The notes beneath the pieces are model-generated. The model did no database searches. It had not been told where the DNA came from and worked only from the letters and a program-made list of their open reading frames with translations. A program made the translations under genes and the position numbers. A DNA stretch of 64,000 nt from the NCBI GenBank assembly GCA_964538455.1, contig CAZIDZ010000010.1, forward strand, positions 12,793 to 76,792, written 5' to 3'. Origin of the DNA: JAZDLX01 sp964538455. GTDB lineage: Bacteria > Electryoneota > Electryoneia > Electryoneales > Electryoneaceae. This document shows, piece by piece, positions 54,102 through 63,800 of this stretch; position 1 is the stretch's first letter, and the number at the start of each line of letters is the position of its first letter.

Positions 54102-54653
54102 TTACTTCGTCTCCGCGAGCAGGGGAAGGATCATCGCTGACCAGGCCGTTTTGTCCTGCACGCCAATGTGGGTGTAGCGCACCACCCCGTCCGGACCGAC
54201 GAGATAGCTTGTCGGGATTACGCCACGGTCCGACGCCGGAAGCAGTTGCTGCCAGACGTTGTACACGTCATTGTCCACGATCGCGATGGGATAGTTCACC
54301 GTGTTCATTGCCATCCACTTGCGGACGACGGACTCGCCACCCCGATCTACAGATAGCCCGACAATGGCCAGTCCCCGATCTCCATATTCCTTTTGAAGTT
54401 CCACAAAATCAGGAATTTCCGCGCGGCAAGGACCGCACCATGTCGCCCAGAAGTTGACGAGCACCGTTTTGCCTCTTAATTTTTCGAGAGAAAGTGGATT
54501 CCCTTGCATATCAGTGAGCGTAAATCCTGGTGCTTCTTGAGTTTGCGGCTGTTCCTGCTGACCGTCCGCGCCAATCCACGGCTGCACGCTGAAGAGGATC
54601 GCAAGCCCCAGGCTGAGCACCGCTCCAATCGCGTAAAGTGTTTGTTTTCTCAA
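54102..54653 (-). CDS. TlpA-like membrane-anchored thioredoxin
   Basis: 183 residues. N-terminal signal anchor (about 5-24), a Gln-rich linker, then a TlpA/ResA-type thioredoxin fold with GKTVLVNFWATWCGPCRAEIP (Cys73, Cys76), SVDRGG and cis-proline IPTSYLVGPDG. It probably reduces or oxidises thiols outside the membrane, for example in cytochrome c maturation. It starts at TTG 54653 with AGGGA seven bases upstream, three bases behind trxA. Third gene of the dsbD-trxA operon, so electrons may come from DsbD. Confidence 0.88.
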   Translation of the reverse strand: MRKQTLYAIGAVLSLGLAILFSVQPWIGADGQQEQPQTQEAPGFTLTDMQGNPLSLEKLRGKTVLVNFWATWCGPCRAEIPDFVELQKEYGDRGLAIVGLSVDRGGESVVRKWMAMNTVNYPIAIVDNDVYNVWQQLLPASDRGVIPTSYLVGPDGVVRYTHIGVQDKTAWSAMILPLLAETK

Positions 54654-54656
54654 TTC

Positions 54657-54980
54657 TTATCCCTGTTCAAGGTGGTCGTCGAAACGCTCGATGAGCTTCT
54701 GCTTGGAGACGAGGCCGGTGATCTGCTCGCGAACCTGACCGTCACGGAAGAAGAGAACGCGCGGAACGGACAGCACCCTGTACTTCTGGGCGGTCACAGG
54801 GGCTTCGCCAACGTCCAGCTTGCGCACCTTCACCCGGTCGCCATACTGCTGCGCCAACTCCTCGAGCATCGGATCGAGCTTCTTGCAGGGCCCGCACCAT
54901 GTCGCGCCGAAATCCACGATCACCAGGCCGTCTGCGTTGGTCACTTCCTGATCAAACGTCGCGTCGTTCACCGTCTCCAT
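54657..54980 (-). CDS. trxA: Thioredoxin
   Basis: 107 residues, cytoplasmic disulfide reductant. Active site ATWCGPCKKLDP (Cys29, Cys32), cis-proline SVPRVLFFRDG and the C-terminal helix are typical. ATG 54980 has GGAG six bases upstream; the ATG two codons earlier lacks a spacer. Between dsbD and the TlpA-like gene; thioredoxin is the electron donor to DsbD in E. coli, so the operon makes a complete path across the membrane. Confidence 0.92.
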   Translation of the reverse strand: METVNDATFDQEVTNADGLVIVDFGATWCGPCKKLDPMLEELAQQYGDRVKVRKLDVGEAPVTAQKYRVLSVPRVLFFRDGQVREQITGLVSKQKLIERFDDHLEQG

Positions 54981-55063
54981 GCCCATCTCCGCGTCAGTGA
55001 GTGAAAAAGCCAATGCCTGAACGTGTATTGTCAAAATCACAGGCAAGCTACAAACAACCGCTG

Positions 55064-56914
55064 TTACCCCGCATGCTTCGCCAACCAGGAAACAACCTCT
55101 TCGGGCGCTTTGTAGGAGGTGAACCGGGCGCGCTCGACCCCGTCCGGTCCGAGGATCAGCACGGTGGGCAATCCACCTACGCCGTACTGTTTTCGCAACG
55201 CTTCTTTTTCTGGAGTGGCGCGTGTGTAGTCGAGCTTCAGCGGGATGTAGCCCTTTGCCGCCGCCATCACTGCCGCCTGATTCCAGACCTTGTGCTCGAG
55301 TTCGACGCAGACGCCGCACCAGTCGGCGTAGAAATCGATCAGCACCGGTTTGTTCTCGTCCATCGCCTTTTTCAGCGCCCCAGCGTGATCGTCGACGATC
55401 CAGGGGACTGCCGCCTTGTGCACGTCGGCCGCGCTGCCTTCGACAGCACCAGCGGCCACACCTGCGAGCTGAATGCCGTTGACTCTCGCGAAACCCAGCA
55501 GGAAATAGAACGCCCCGGCGAGCACCAGCAGCAGGCCGAGTCCCTTGCCGTATCTGCCCGCGTTCGACAGCTCCTCCCAGCGTCGCGCGGCACCGATGAA
55601 CAGGCCAACGAAGAGAACGAACGCTCCGAGCAGGACTGTGAACAGGTCCGCCGGAATCAACAGCCGGATATAATAAAGGGCGACAGCGAAAATCACGATT
55701 CCCAGCCCTTTCTTGACCGTCTCCATCCACTCCCCCGCCTTGGGAAGCGCGGTGAGCGCACCTGCGAAGGTGCCAATCACGATAAACAGCACGCCCAATC
55801 CGAGGGCGAAGGTAGCCATCAGTGCGAAACCGAGAATAAGGTTGCCAGTGTTGCCGATCCAGCTCAACAGCACCAGCAGCGGCGGTCCGGCGCAGGGTGC
55901 GGCGACGATTCCGGTGACGCCGCCAATCAAAACGGCACCGATCAGTCCCTTGCGCTCCCCACCGGTAAGCTTGCCCTGGATCGCCGCGGGAACGGTGATA
56001 TCAAACGCTCCCAGCATCGACGCGCCCAAAGCCACGAAGATCGCGACGATTACCCAGAGGACGACCGGATTCTGCATGAACGCGCCGAACAATGAGCCGG
56101 TGGCCCCGGCGATCACCCCCAGGATCGAGTAGGTGATGACCAGCCCGAGGACAAAAAAGACGCTGAGAATGAAACCCTTGAACCGGCTCCCCCCCGCACC
56201 GGACCCGACAAAGCCGATGATGATCGGGATCATCGGGTAGACGCAGGGAGTGAAGCTGATCAGAATGCCCGCCAGAAAGACGAGCAGGAACGCCGCGATC
56301 GATCCCCGCTGCAGCGCCGCGGTGAGCCTGTCCTCCAGCCGCGCCTGATTCGCCGGAACAACGGTCGAGGTTTCAGCGCCGGTCGCCGTTTCAAGTGCGG
56401 TTCCGCCGAAGATCGTATTTGCACTGGGGATCGGCGTCGAACCAGGCTCCAGCACAGTCAATGCGGTTGAGAGATCGGCGCCGTTGGGGAGGAAACAGAC
56501 CTCGGGCTCCGACTCGCGGCAGAGCTGCCAGTTGAGCCTCACCGGGATCGCATACTCGCCCGGTTTCACCGAGGCACTCACGTGGAGCAGCAGTTTTATC
56601 GCTACGGTGCCGCGATAGTTCTCCTCACCTTTTTCGACTTCCCCCAGAGGATATTCGGTCGAGGCGATGGTGATGCCCTGCGGCAGCTTTGGATCAACGG
56701 AAAAGAGTCCGAAGGATTTGTCCGTGATGTGGTGGTTGTCCGGAATGTCGAAGACTGCCGCGAGAGTGATCTCTCCGCCCGGCGCGACTCCTGACTGCGA
56801 CCAGACGACGTCCGTGGGCACCGGCGGTTCGCCGACGTTCTGCGCGAGAAGAGGCACTGCGAAGAGCAGAGCGGAGCACAATAAAGGAATCATCACACTT
56901 CGCGGATTCGGCAT
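55064..56914 (-). CDS. dsbD: Thiol:disulfide interchange protein DsbD
   Basis: 616 residues. Signal peptide (about 1-25), N-terminal periplasmic DsbD-alpha-like domain (30-160; contains a CRESEPEVC pair), a core of eight membrane helices (about 210-480) with the two redox cysteines in FTPCVYPMIP and VAAPCAGPP, and a C-terminal thioredoxin domain with DFYADWCGVC (Cys533, Cys536). It carries electrons from cytoplasmic thioredoxin to extracytoplasmic thiol proteins. ATG 56914 has AGGAG eight bases upstream. First gene of the operon. Confidence 0.93.
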   Translation of the reverse strand: MPNPRSVMIPLLCSALLFAVPLLAQNVGEPPVPTDVVWSQSGVAPGGEITLAAVFDIPDNHHITDKSFGLFSVDPKLPQGITIASTEYPLGEVEKGEENYRGTVAIKLLLHVSASVKPGEYAIPVRLNWQLCRESEPEVCFLPNGADLSTALTVLEPGSTPIPSANTIFGGTALETATGAETSTVVPANQARLEDRLTAALQRGSIAAFLLVFLAGILISFTPCVYPMIPIIIGFVGSGAGGSRFKGFILSVFFVLGLVITYSILGVIAGATGSLFGAFMQNPVVLWVIVAIFVALGASMLGAFDITVPAAIQGKLTGGERKGLIGAVLIGGVTGIVAAPCAGPPLLVLLSWIGNTGNLILGFALMATFALGLGVLFIVIGTFAGALTALPKAGEWMETVKKGLGIVIFAVALYYIRLLIPADLFTVLLGAFVLFVGLFIGAARRWEELSNAGRYGKGLGLLLVLAGAFYFLLGFARVNGIQLAGVAAGAVEGSAADVHKAAVPWIVDDHAGALKKAMDENKPVLIDFYADWCGVCVELEHKVWNQAAVMAAAKGYIPLKLDYTRATPEKEALRKQYGVGGLPTVLILGPDGVERARFTSYKAPEEVVSWLAKHAG

Positions 56915-56965
56915 GGATCCCTCTCCTTTTCCCTTCCTGGATTCTGACCGGTGCAGGACTTTCAC

Positions 56966-57901
56966 CTATTTGGATTGCCCGACGTTCACTGTCTCTTCTA
57001 CGATAAAAGCGCCGGGGTAGCCCAATGTTGCAAGGCGGTCGAGTCGCGAATTGGCATCCATCTTCGCCGTGAAATCACCGAGACGAACCTTGTACACACC
57101 ATCCACTTCGACGATATAGGCGCGCAAACCGGTGCGCGCCTCCGCCTGTTTCGCCTCCTGCTCGGCAGCGGCTTGTGTGCTCACGCTCATCACCTGGATG
57201 CGAAAACCGGGCGCGGTGACAGGCGCCGGTGCGGCGGAGCTGGTATCCGCCTTCAGCTGTTCGGAAGAAACCGCGGAGGTGTCGCTTTTTTCACCGCCCG
57301 GCCCCACGACAACAGGCGCCTGGACGACAAACGCATCGCTATACCCCTTGTCCCTGAGAACATCGCGCAGCGAGTCGGCGCTCTCCCGTTGGATGTAGTT
57401 GCCCACGAGGAGGATGTAATGATCTTCGAGGTAGCGGAGGTGCACAGGCAATCCCGGGAGCCGCATCTTCAGCTCGGCATCGGCCGCATTGACCACCTGC
57501 TTGTCCGTGTAGGAACCCACCTGGACCTTCCACCCTTTGCCCAGCTCCGGGGGTTCCTCGCCGGGAGCCTGCGGGCCGCCGTTGGGGATGAACCCCTCTT
57601 TGTTAAGGCTGTCAGGAGGAAGCGGATAGGCCTCTTCGGGGAGCGAGAGCTCATCGGTCGGAGTCGGCTCGATGACGGTCATGCCGTCGGGACGCGCGGG
57701 CGTCTGCGAAACCGCCGTTTCCGTGGTTGCGCCGGCTTGTGCGAGTGTATCCCCCGAAGCCGCTGCGGCTGAAGTGTCGGCCGGGAGCGGAGTCGCTGTC
57801 AACACCGGAATCTTCTGCTGCGAACCGACGAAGGGACGAATGCCCGCGCATCCGGATGCGATCAGCGCGGCAATAGTGACCAACAGAGCTATGTGCTTCA
57901 T
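56966..57901 (-). CDS. Lipoprotein with two SPOR domains
   Basis: 311 residues. A lipoprotein signal ends in lipobox LIASGC, so it is probably anchored to a membrane. A long Thr/Ala/Pro-rich linker (25-115) leads to two SPOR domains, about 122-197 (WKVQVGSYTDKQVVNAAD) and 232-306 (FRIQVMSVSTQAAAEQEA). SPOR domains bind septal peptidoglycan stripped of stem peptides, so a cell-division or envelope role is likely. ATG 57901 has GGAG six bases upstream and a promoter at 58000-58028. Fifty-one bases before dsbD, possibly co-transcribed. Confidence 0.88.
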   Translation of the reverse strand: MKHIALLVTIAALIASGCAGIRPFVGSQQKIPVLTATPLPADTSAAAASGDTLAQAGATTETAVSQTPARPDGMTVIEPTPTDELSLPEEAYPLPPDSLNKEGFIPNGGPQAPGEEPPELGKGWKVQVGSYTDKQVVNAADAELKMRLPGLPVHLRYLEDHYILLVGNYIQRESADSLRDVLRDKGYSDAFVVQAPVVVGPGGEKSDTSAVSSEQLKADTSSAAPAPVTAPGFRIQVMSVSTQAAAEQEAKQAEARTGLRAYIVEVDGVYKVRLGDFTAKMDANSRLDRLATLGYPGAFIVEETVNVGQSK

Positions 57902-57999
57902 AGGATTCTCCGCTGCAACGTGACCCCACTGGCACCGTTCGGCCGCCGGGGAGTTCCGGTTTTGGACAAACCTCGCGAGCGCACTCCACGGGGCGTTCC

Positions 58000-58028
58000 A
58001 ATATGGGGGCGGGGTGCGGATTGGTCAA
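58000..58028 (-). promoter_or_regulatory. Promoter of the SPOR lipoprotein gene
   Basis: Minus strand: -35 TTGACC (58023-58028), 17-base spacer, -10 CATATT (58000-58005), about 100 bases before the ATG. May also serve dsbD-trxA. Confidence 0.6.
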
Positions 58029-58065
58029 GGCCGTTGATCGCTCACGGCGCCGTCCGGCACGCGCT

Positions 58066-58094
58066 TTGTTCAACCCTTCACAAGTCCGTATATT
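58066..58094 (+). promoter_or_regulatory. Promoter of the AlaDH-like/CoA-transferase operon
   Basis: -35 TTGTTC (58066-58071), 17-base spacer, -10 TATATT (58089-58094), 63 bases before the ATG at 58157. Its -35 lies 38 bases from that of the divergent SPOR promoter. Confidence 0.6.
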
Positions 58095-58156
58095 GGCGTC
58101 CCGACGGGACTTTCCTGCGGTGGGGAAGGCGCCGGATTACCGAGGAGGAGTTCAGC

Positions 58157-59272
58157 ATGATCGTCGGAATTCCCCGTGAACGGTTCGTGGACGAACGTCG
58201 TGTGGGACTCGCTCCGGCCGGAGTCCGTTCACTCGTGGAACTTGGAGCGACGGTGTATGTGGAGGACGCGGCGGGGGCGGCTGCCGGGTGGAGCAATGAT
58301 GAATATGAGCAGGCGGGCGGAACGATCGCCCACAGTCCCGAAGAGGTGTTCGGCCGCGCAGACCTTCTGATCAAAATGCTCACCCCTGATCTCGCAGAAA
58401 GCGAGATGATGCGCGAGGACCAGGTGATCCTCTCCTTTCTGCAACTCCCGCTCGCCCGCCGGGAAATGTTCCAGAACCTCGTCGATCGAGGGATGACTGC
58501 TGTCGCCCTTGAAAACATTGAAAACGAGAACGGACATCCGGTCCGGCGGGCAATGAGCGAGATCGCCGGGCCAATCGCGGTGCATGTTGCGGCGGACTAC
58601 CTCAGCGCGGACCGCGGAGGACGCGGCGTTCTGATCGGCGGGGTGCCCGGCGTCCCGCCCGCGAGCGTCGGGATTATCGGCGCTGGAGTAGTCGGCACAG
58701 CCGCCGCTGAAACGGCGCTCAACCTCGGCGCAAGCGTGATCCTCGTCGATCACCGGATCGCACCGCTGCGGTACGCTCTCTATCATTTCGGAAAACGGCT
58801 CCAAACAAGCGTGCTCAACGAAACCAACGTTGAGAAACTCTGCCGCTTCGTTGACGTCCTGATCACCGCCGTACTGGTCGAAGACTATCCGACGCCCCAC
58901 GTGGTCACCCGGGAACATGTCAAGATGATGAAACCGCGCAGCGTGATCGTGGACGTCGCCATCGACCAGGGCGGAACGGTCGAGACCAGCCGCCCGACTA
59001 CCCTCTCCAGTCCCACGTATGTGGAGGAAAACATCATCCACTACTGCGTCCCGAACATGGCGGCCAAGGTTCCGCGCACCGCGACACGGGCGTTCATGAA
59101 CCAGGTGCTGCCGTTCGCGCGGAGAATCGTCAGGGGCGGCATCAAACACGCCCTGCTCGAACACCCCTACCTGATCACCGGGCTCAACCTCTACGAGGGA
59201 CATGTGACTCGTGAGGCAGTCGGCAAGGCGTTCGGCGTGGAGTGGGTGGAAGCCTCGGGGGTGGTGCGATGA
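58157..59272 (+). CDS. Alanine-dehydrogenase-like protein, catalytic His missing
   Basis: 371 residues, the usual length of alanine dehydrogenase, aligning end to end: IPRERFVDERRVGLAP (Arg15), LLIKMLTP (Lys73), GGRGVLIGGVPGV, the Rossmann VGIIGAGVVGTAAAE, IVDVAIDQGG (Asp) and the CVPNMAAKVPRTAT end. The catalytic histidine (His96 of the M. tuberculosis enzyme, in FLHLA) is replaced by Gln96 in SFLQLP, and the MSEVAGR arginine is proline (MSEIAGP). It may act on another substrate or have altered chemistry. ATG 58157 follows GAGGAGGAG. It overlaps the CoA-transferase gene by four bases. Confidence 0.85.
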   Translation: MIVGIPRERFVDERRVGLAPAGVRSLVELGATVYVEDAAGAAAGWSNDEYEQAGGTIAHSPEEVFGRADLLIKMLTPDLAESEMMREDQVILSFLQLPLARREMFQNLVDRGMTAVALENIENENGHPVRRAMSEIAGPIAVHVAADYLSADRGGRGVLIGGVPGVPPASVGIIGAGVVGTAAAETALNLGASVILVDHRIAPLRYALYHFGKRLQTSVLNETNVEKLCRFVDVLITAVLVEDYPTPHVVTREHVKMMKPRSVIVDVAIDQGGTVETSRPTTLSSPTYVEENIIHYCVPNMAAKVPRTATRAFMNQVLPFARRIVRGGIKHALLEHPYLITGLNLYEGHVTREAVGKAFGVEWVEASGVVR

Positions 59273-60582
59273 AATGGCTCGAACGGTACCAGGCGAAACG
59301 GTGCACTCCCGCTGAAGCTGTGTCCGTCATCGAGAGCGGGAACCGTGTCGCCATCCAGCCCGGGTGCGCCGTTCCGAACCAGCTTGTCAACGCCATGGTC
59401 GCCCGCGCCGATCAGCTCAAAGATGTGGAGGTGGTGCACATCCTGACGATGGGCGAGGCGCCTTACATGGACCCGAAATACGAGGGGATCTTCCGCCACC
59501 GTGCGCTGTTCATCGGCCACAACGCGCGCAAAGCGGTCGCCGAGGGGCGCGCCGACGCGATGGCAATCCACCTCGGCCAGGTCCCGAAACTCTTTTCTTC
59601 GGGCACGCTGCCAGTGAACGTCGCGCTGATCCACGTCAGTCCGCCCGACGAACACGGCTTCTGCTCCTTCGGCACCGACGTCGGCACGATCAAAGCGGCG
59701 GCGGACAACGCGAAACACGTCGTCGCACAGGTGAACCCGAAAATGCCACGCGCGCTCGGCGATTGCTTCATCCACGTCAACAAGCTGGACCGTGTCGTCG
59801 AGGCGGAGGAGGAACTCGTCGAGATGGCGCAGTTCGTGTTCGATCCGGACGACCCGACCACGAAGGTGCCGATGAAGATCGGCGAGAACATCGTCGAACT
59901 GATCGAGGACGGCTCGACGCTGCAGATGGGGATCGGCACCATTCCCGACGCCGTTCTCTACCACCTGCGCGAAAAACGGGACCTGGGGATTCATTCCGAG
60001 ATGTTCAGCGACGGCGTCGTGGACCTTGTGGAAGAGGGGATCATCACCAACGAGAAAAAGACGATCAATCGGAACAAGATCGTCGCCGGGTTCGTGCTCG
60101 GGACGAAAAAGACCTTCGACTTCATCGACAACAACCCGATCGCCGAGTTCCGCCCGACGGAATATGTCAACGACATCAACATCATCGCGCAGCACGACAA
60201 CATGGTGGCGATCAACAGCGCGATCGAGGTGGACATCACCGGCCAGGTCTGCGCCGACAGCATCGGTCCGCGCCTGTTCAGCGGCTTCGGCGGGCAGGTG
60301 GATTTCATCCGCGGCGCGGCGATGTCCAACGGCGGCAAACCGATCATCGCGATGCCGAGCACCGCGAAAGACGACACGATCAGCCGCATCGTCCCGCAAC
60401 TGAAACCGGGAGCGGGCGTGGTCACAACCCGTGCGGATGTCCACTGGCTGGTCACCGAATACGGCGCGGTGAACCTGTACGGCAAGAGCTACCGCGAACG
60501 GGCGAAACTGCTGATCTCCATCGCCCACCCGAACTTCCGCGACGAGCTGGAGAAGTACGCGAAGGAACAGAACCTGCTTTAG
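59269..60582 (+). CDS. Acetyl-CoA hydrolase/CoA-transferase family protein
   Basis: 437 residues of the Cat1/Cat2 (4-hydroxybutyrate CoA-transferase, acetyl-CoA hydrolase) family. CoA-binding loops GIGTIPDAVL and GFGGQVDFIRGA and the catalytic Glu244 in HSEMFSDG are intact. It moves CoA between a carboxylic acid and an acyl-CoA; acetate or a short hydroxy- or amino-acid is likely, but the exact acids cannot be read. Start at ATG 59269 overlaps the AlaDH-like stop (ATGA), so the two are translationally coupled and may act in one catabolic route. Confidence 0.9.
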   Translation: MKWLERYQAKRCTPAEAVSVIESGNRVAIQPGCAVPNQLVNAMVARADQLKDVEVVHILTMGEAPYMDPKYEGIFRHRALFIGHNARKAVAEGRADAMAIHLGQVPKLFSSGTLPVNVALIHVSPPDEHGFCSFGTDVGTIKAAADNAKHVVAQVNPKMPRALGDCFIHVNKLDRVVEAEEELVEMAQFVFDPDDPTTKVPMKIGENIVELIEDGSTLQMGIGTIPDAVLYHLREKRDLGIHSEMFSDGVVDLVEEGIITNEKKTINRNKIVAGFVLGTKKTFDFIDNNPIAEFRPTEYVNDINIIAQHDNMVAINSAIEVDITGQVCADSIGPRLFSGFGGQVDFIRGAAMSNGGKPIIAMPSTAKDDTISRIVPQLKPGAGVVTTRADVHWLVTEYGAVNLYGKSYRERAKLLISIAHPNFRDELEKYAKEQNLL

Positions 60583-60587
60583 ATGTC

Positions 60588-60644
60588 ATTGCGAGCGAAG
60601 CGAAGCAATCTCGCTGTCGTCATCCTGAACGAAGTGAAGGACCT
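60588..60644. repeat. Two short dispersed intergenic repeats
   Basis: ATTGCGAGCGAAGCGAAGCA then AT (60588-60609, with ATTGC/GCAAT ends) and CATCCTGAACGAAGTGAAGG (60621-60640) are instantly recognisable repeat types found between genes in many unrelated bacterial genomes. They lie between the CoA-transferase stop and its terminator. Confidence 0.6.
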
Positions 60645-60651
60645 ATGTGTT

Positions 60652-60683
60652 AAACGTCCGGCAACTTGCCGGGCGTTTCTTTT
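60652..60683 (+). terminator. Intrinsic terminator of the CoA-transferase operon
   Basis: AAACGTCCGGCA (60652-60663) and TGCCGGGCGTTT (60667-60678) form a 12-bp stem with one G-U and a 3-base loop, followed by CTTTTG. It faces the minus-strand tracrRNA terminator. Confidence 0.8.
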
Positions 60684-60693
60684 GTTGCATAAC

Positions 60694-60803
60694 AAAAAGC
60701 GCCCCCGCCCGAAGGCGAGGACGACGGTTCCCCGAAGGGAGTGTCCTGCGAAGTCAAGCTTCTTATTGTGACAAGCAACGCAGGCACCGGTCAGTTTCAC
60801 TAC
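60694..60803 (-). ncRNA. Candidate tracrRNA
   Basis: About 110 nt on the strand opposite cas9. From 5' to 3' on the minus strand: a stretch (about 60803-60764) that would be the anti-repeat, ending CTTGTCACAATAAG, like the ACAATAAGG junction of known type II-C tracrRNAs; a small GAAG/CTTC nexus-like hairpin (about 60751-60763); a TCCC-TTCG-GGGA hairpin (60729-60740); then a 10-bp stem with TTCG loop (60700-60723) and TTTTT (60694-60698) as terminator. A promoter stands in front. The predicted CRISPR repeat should therefore begin near (A/G)TTGTGACAAGC. The array is not in the window, so pairing could not be tested. Confidence 0.72.
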
Positions 60804-60809
60804 GAACTT

Positions 60810-60838
60810 ATATTAGCAATTATCACTCGCTCATGCAA
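60810..60838 (-). promoter_or_regulatory. Promoter of the candidate tracrRNA
   Basis: Minus strand: -35 TTGCAT (60833-60838), 17-base spacer, -10 TAATAT (60810-60815). Transcription would start near 60803. On the plus strand the same site offers TATATT (60809-60814), a possible -10 for cas9 without a clear -35. Confidence 0.65.
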
Positions 60839-60847
60839 GGAGGTCGT

Positions 60848-63800
60848 ATGAAGTCAAAACAGACGATGACTCTCGGACTCGACTTGGGCACGAATTCAAT
60901 CGGATGGGCTTTGATCGGAGAGGACGAATCCGGAGTCCCTAACAAGGTGATCGCCACCGGTGTACGGATTTTCCAGGAAGCTGTCGAAGCAAAAACCCGC
61001 GCTCCGAAAAACTGGGCGCGCCGGGAAGCCAGATCTGCCCGAAGACGAAATGACCGCCGAAACCGCCGCAAACAAGCACTCAAGCTTCGTTTGCAAGCTG
61101 CGGGATTGCTCCCAAAACAGCCTGAAGCCTTTCAGGCGTCGATGCAGTCGGAAAATCCTTACCAGTTGCGCAAACAGGGATTGGAGAAAAAGCTAGAGCC
61201 CTACCAGATCGGGAGGGCGGTCTACCATCTGAACCAGCGACGCGGATTCCTGAGCAACCGGAAGTCCTTGAAAAAGGAAGATGAAAAAGGCGCCGTCAAG
61301 GAAGGGATCAGTTCGCTGGCGAAGGAAATCGAAGATTCCGGGGCTCGCACGCTTGGCGAGTTTCTCGCGTCGCAGGCCAAGAAACGCGGGCGCTATACGG
61401 CGCGCGAAATGTTCAGCGATGAGTTTCGAGCCTTGATCACCGCTCAACGGCGCTTTCACCCCAAATTGTTGTCGAGGGATCTCGAAGCCGACCTTTTCCG
61501 CATCATTTTTTTCCAGCGGCCGCTTAAGGTACAGAAATACCTCATCGGCCACTGCACCTTTGAAAACCATCGCCCTCGCGCCGCTATCGCCACTCTCGCC
61601 TTCCAGAAATTCCGCACGCAACAGGACTTGAACAACCTCGAAGTGCGCGATCCCGAAACACGTGAGTGGCGAAAGCTGACGATAGAAGAGCGCGCCATGC
61701 TTTACAAGACCCTGCAGGAACAGAAGGGACTCAAGTGGTCAAGCGCAAAGAAAAAAATCCACTTGCACGACAATGAACTGTTCAACCTCGAACAAGGCAA
61801 GAAAAGCGAATTGATCGGTAACCGCACAGCCTTTGACATCCAGAAAGCAATTGGAAAATCGACCTGGAAAGCGCTGTCCGAAGAACAAAGAGAACAACTT
61901 GTTACCGACCTGCTGACCATTGACCATGCGGCCGGATTCCTGCGGCGAATGCGGGAGCATTGGGGGTTCGACGAAGAAACCGCGCAGAAGCTCGCAGAGC
62001 TTGAGCTGGAAAACGGTTATGCCCGTCTTTCGATGAAAGCTCTTAAGAAAATCCTGCCGCATCTCGAACAGGGCTTGCGTTACGACGAAGCCTGCAAAGC
62101 CGCAGGCTACCACCACGCCCTGCACACCGCCTACGACAGCCCCGGCCGTCAGGTGCTCTCGGAGCCACCCAACCTGCGCAACCCGGTCGTTCAAAAAGCG
62201 CTGTGGGAAGTGCGCAAGGTGGTCAACAACCTGATCCGCGAATACGGCAAACCCGATGTGATCCGCATCGAGATGGCCCGCGAGATGAAAATGTCGCGGA
62301 AGCAGAAGCAAGAATACCAGGACAAGACAAAGAAGCTCGAGAACAAGCGCAAGCAGACTATTGAAATCCTTCAAAAGGAGTTCGGCATCCAGCAGCCCAG
62401 CCGCGCCGACATCGAGAAATTCCATCTCTGGGAGGAGTGCAACGAGACCTGCCCCTACACAGGCCAGCCGATCTCGCGCCAGATGCTGTTCGGAACCGGA
62501 GAGGTGGATGTCGAGCACATCATTCCCTACTCCCGCTGCCTCGACGACTCCTATATGAACAAATCCCTCTGCATCCACAAGGAAAACCGGGCCGTGAAAC
62601 GCAACCAGACCCCCTATGAAGCATACCACGGCGATCCGGAAAAATTCGCGGCGATCCACCAGCGGCTGGTGACGATGAAATCCATGCCTCACGTGAAAAA
62701 ACGCAAGTTCGACCAGAAAGATGTGAAACTCGACGAGTTCATCGAGCGGCAGCTCAACGACACACGCTACATCGCCGTAGAGGTCAAGGACTACCTGCGT
62801 CAGCTCGGATCCGACGTACAGGTGAGCAAGGGCCAGGCGACCGCGGCCTTGAGGAGGTCCTGGGATTTGAACCGCATCCTGGGAAGTGATCCCGGTGATA
62901 ACGGCCCCGTCCAGAAATCACGGGCCGACCACCGTCACCACGCCGTCGACGCCGCCGTCATCGCCGTAACCACACGAGGCCTGCTCCAGTACCTCTCCCG
63001 GCAGTCGGCCACCAGTCCATCAGGAAGCGGATTGTGGAACCGCGATTTCGACATCGTCCCGCCCTGGAAAGACTTTGCTAAAGACCTTCGGGCCAGCATC
63101 GAGAACATCGTCGTTTCCCACGCGCCACTGCGGAAACTGTCGGGTGCGCTTCACGAGGAGACGGTGTATGGCATCGCCGGTGTGGATGAGAAAAGTGGCA
63201 AGCTGATGGTTGTCTATCGCGTGCGACTGGACAACCCGATCACAGCGCCTCAGATCGAGAAAATCCGCGACGACGGCGTGAAAACTATCGTCAAAGAACG
63301 GATCACCCAGGTCGCCGCTAATCCGGATAAACCAACTCCCGCGGAGTTGAAACAGGCCTTCGCCACACCGCTCTACCACAAGGACGGCAAAACTCCCATC
63401 GAGACCGTCCGCATCGAACAGCAGGTCTCTGCTGATTCCTTTTTCGTCCAGCGTGACGAGCAGGGCCATCCTCTGAAAGCCTTCGCCTATGGGAACAACC
63501 ACCACGTCGAGATCATCGAGAACATCAAGACGGGAAAACGGGAGGGGCGGTTCATCACCACGTTGGAAGCGGCACGGCGAGCGAGGGTGCTTAGCGTTCC
63601 CATCGTCCAGAAAGACCACGGCCCCGACTACCGCTTTGTCATGGCGCTGCACATCAATGATATGGTGGAGGTGGTGAATGAGGAAACAGGTGCAATAATA
63701 ATCTATCGGGTACAGAAGATGTCAGGTGCTGATGGTCGTCTTTCATTAAGACTACATACAGCTGCAACATTGGATAATTCTAGGGAAGAGCTTCGTTCAA

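Noticed and set aside
60647..60847. N-terminal extension of Cas9 by 67 codons
   Set aside because: It would read through the terminator and tracrRNA region; ATG 60848 has an excellent Shine-Dalgarno and begins directly before RuvC-I.
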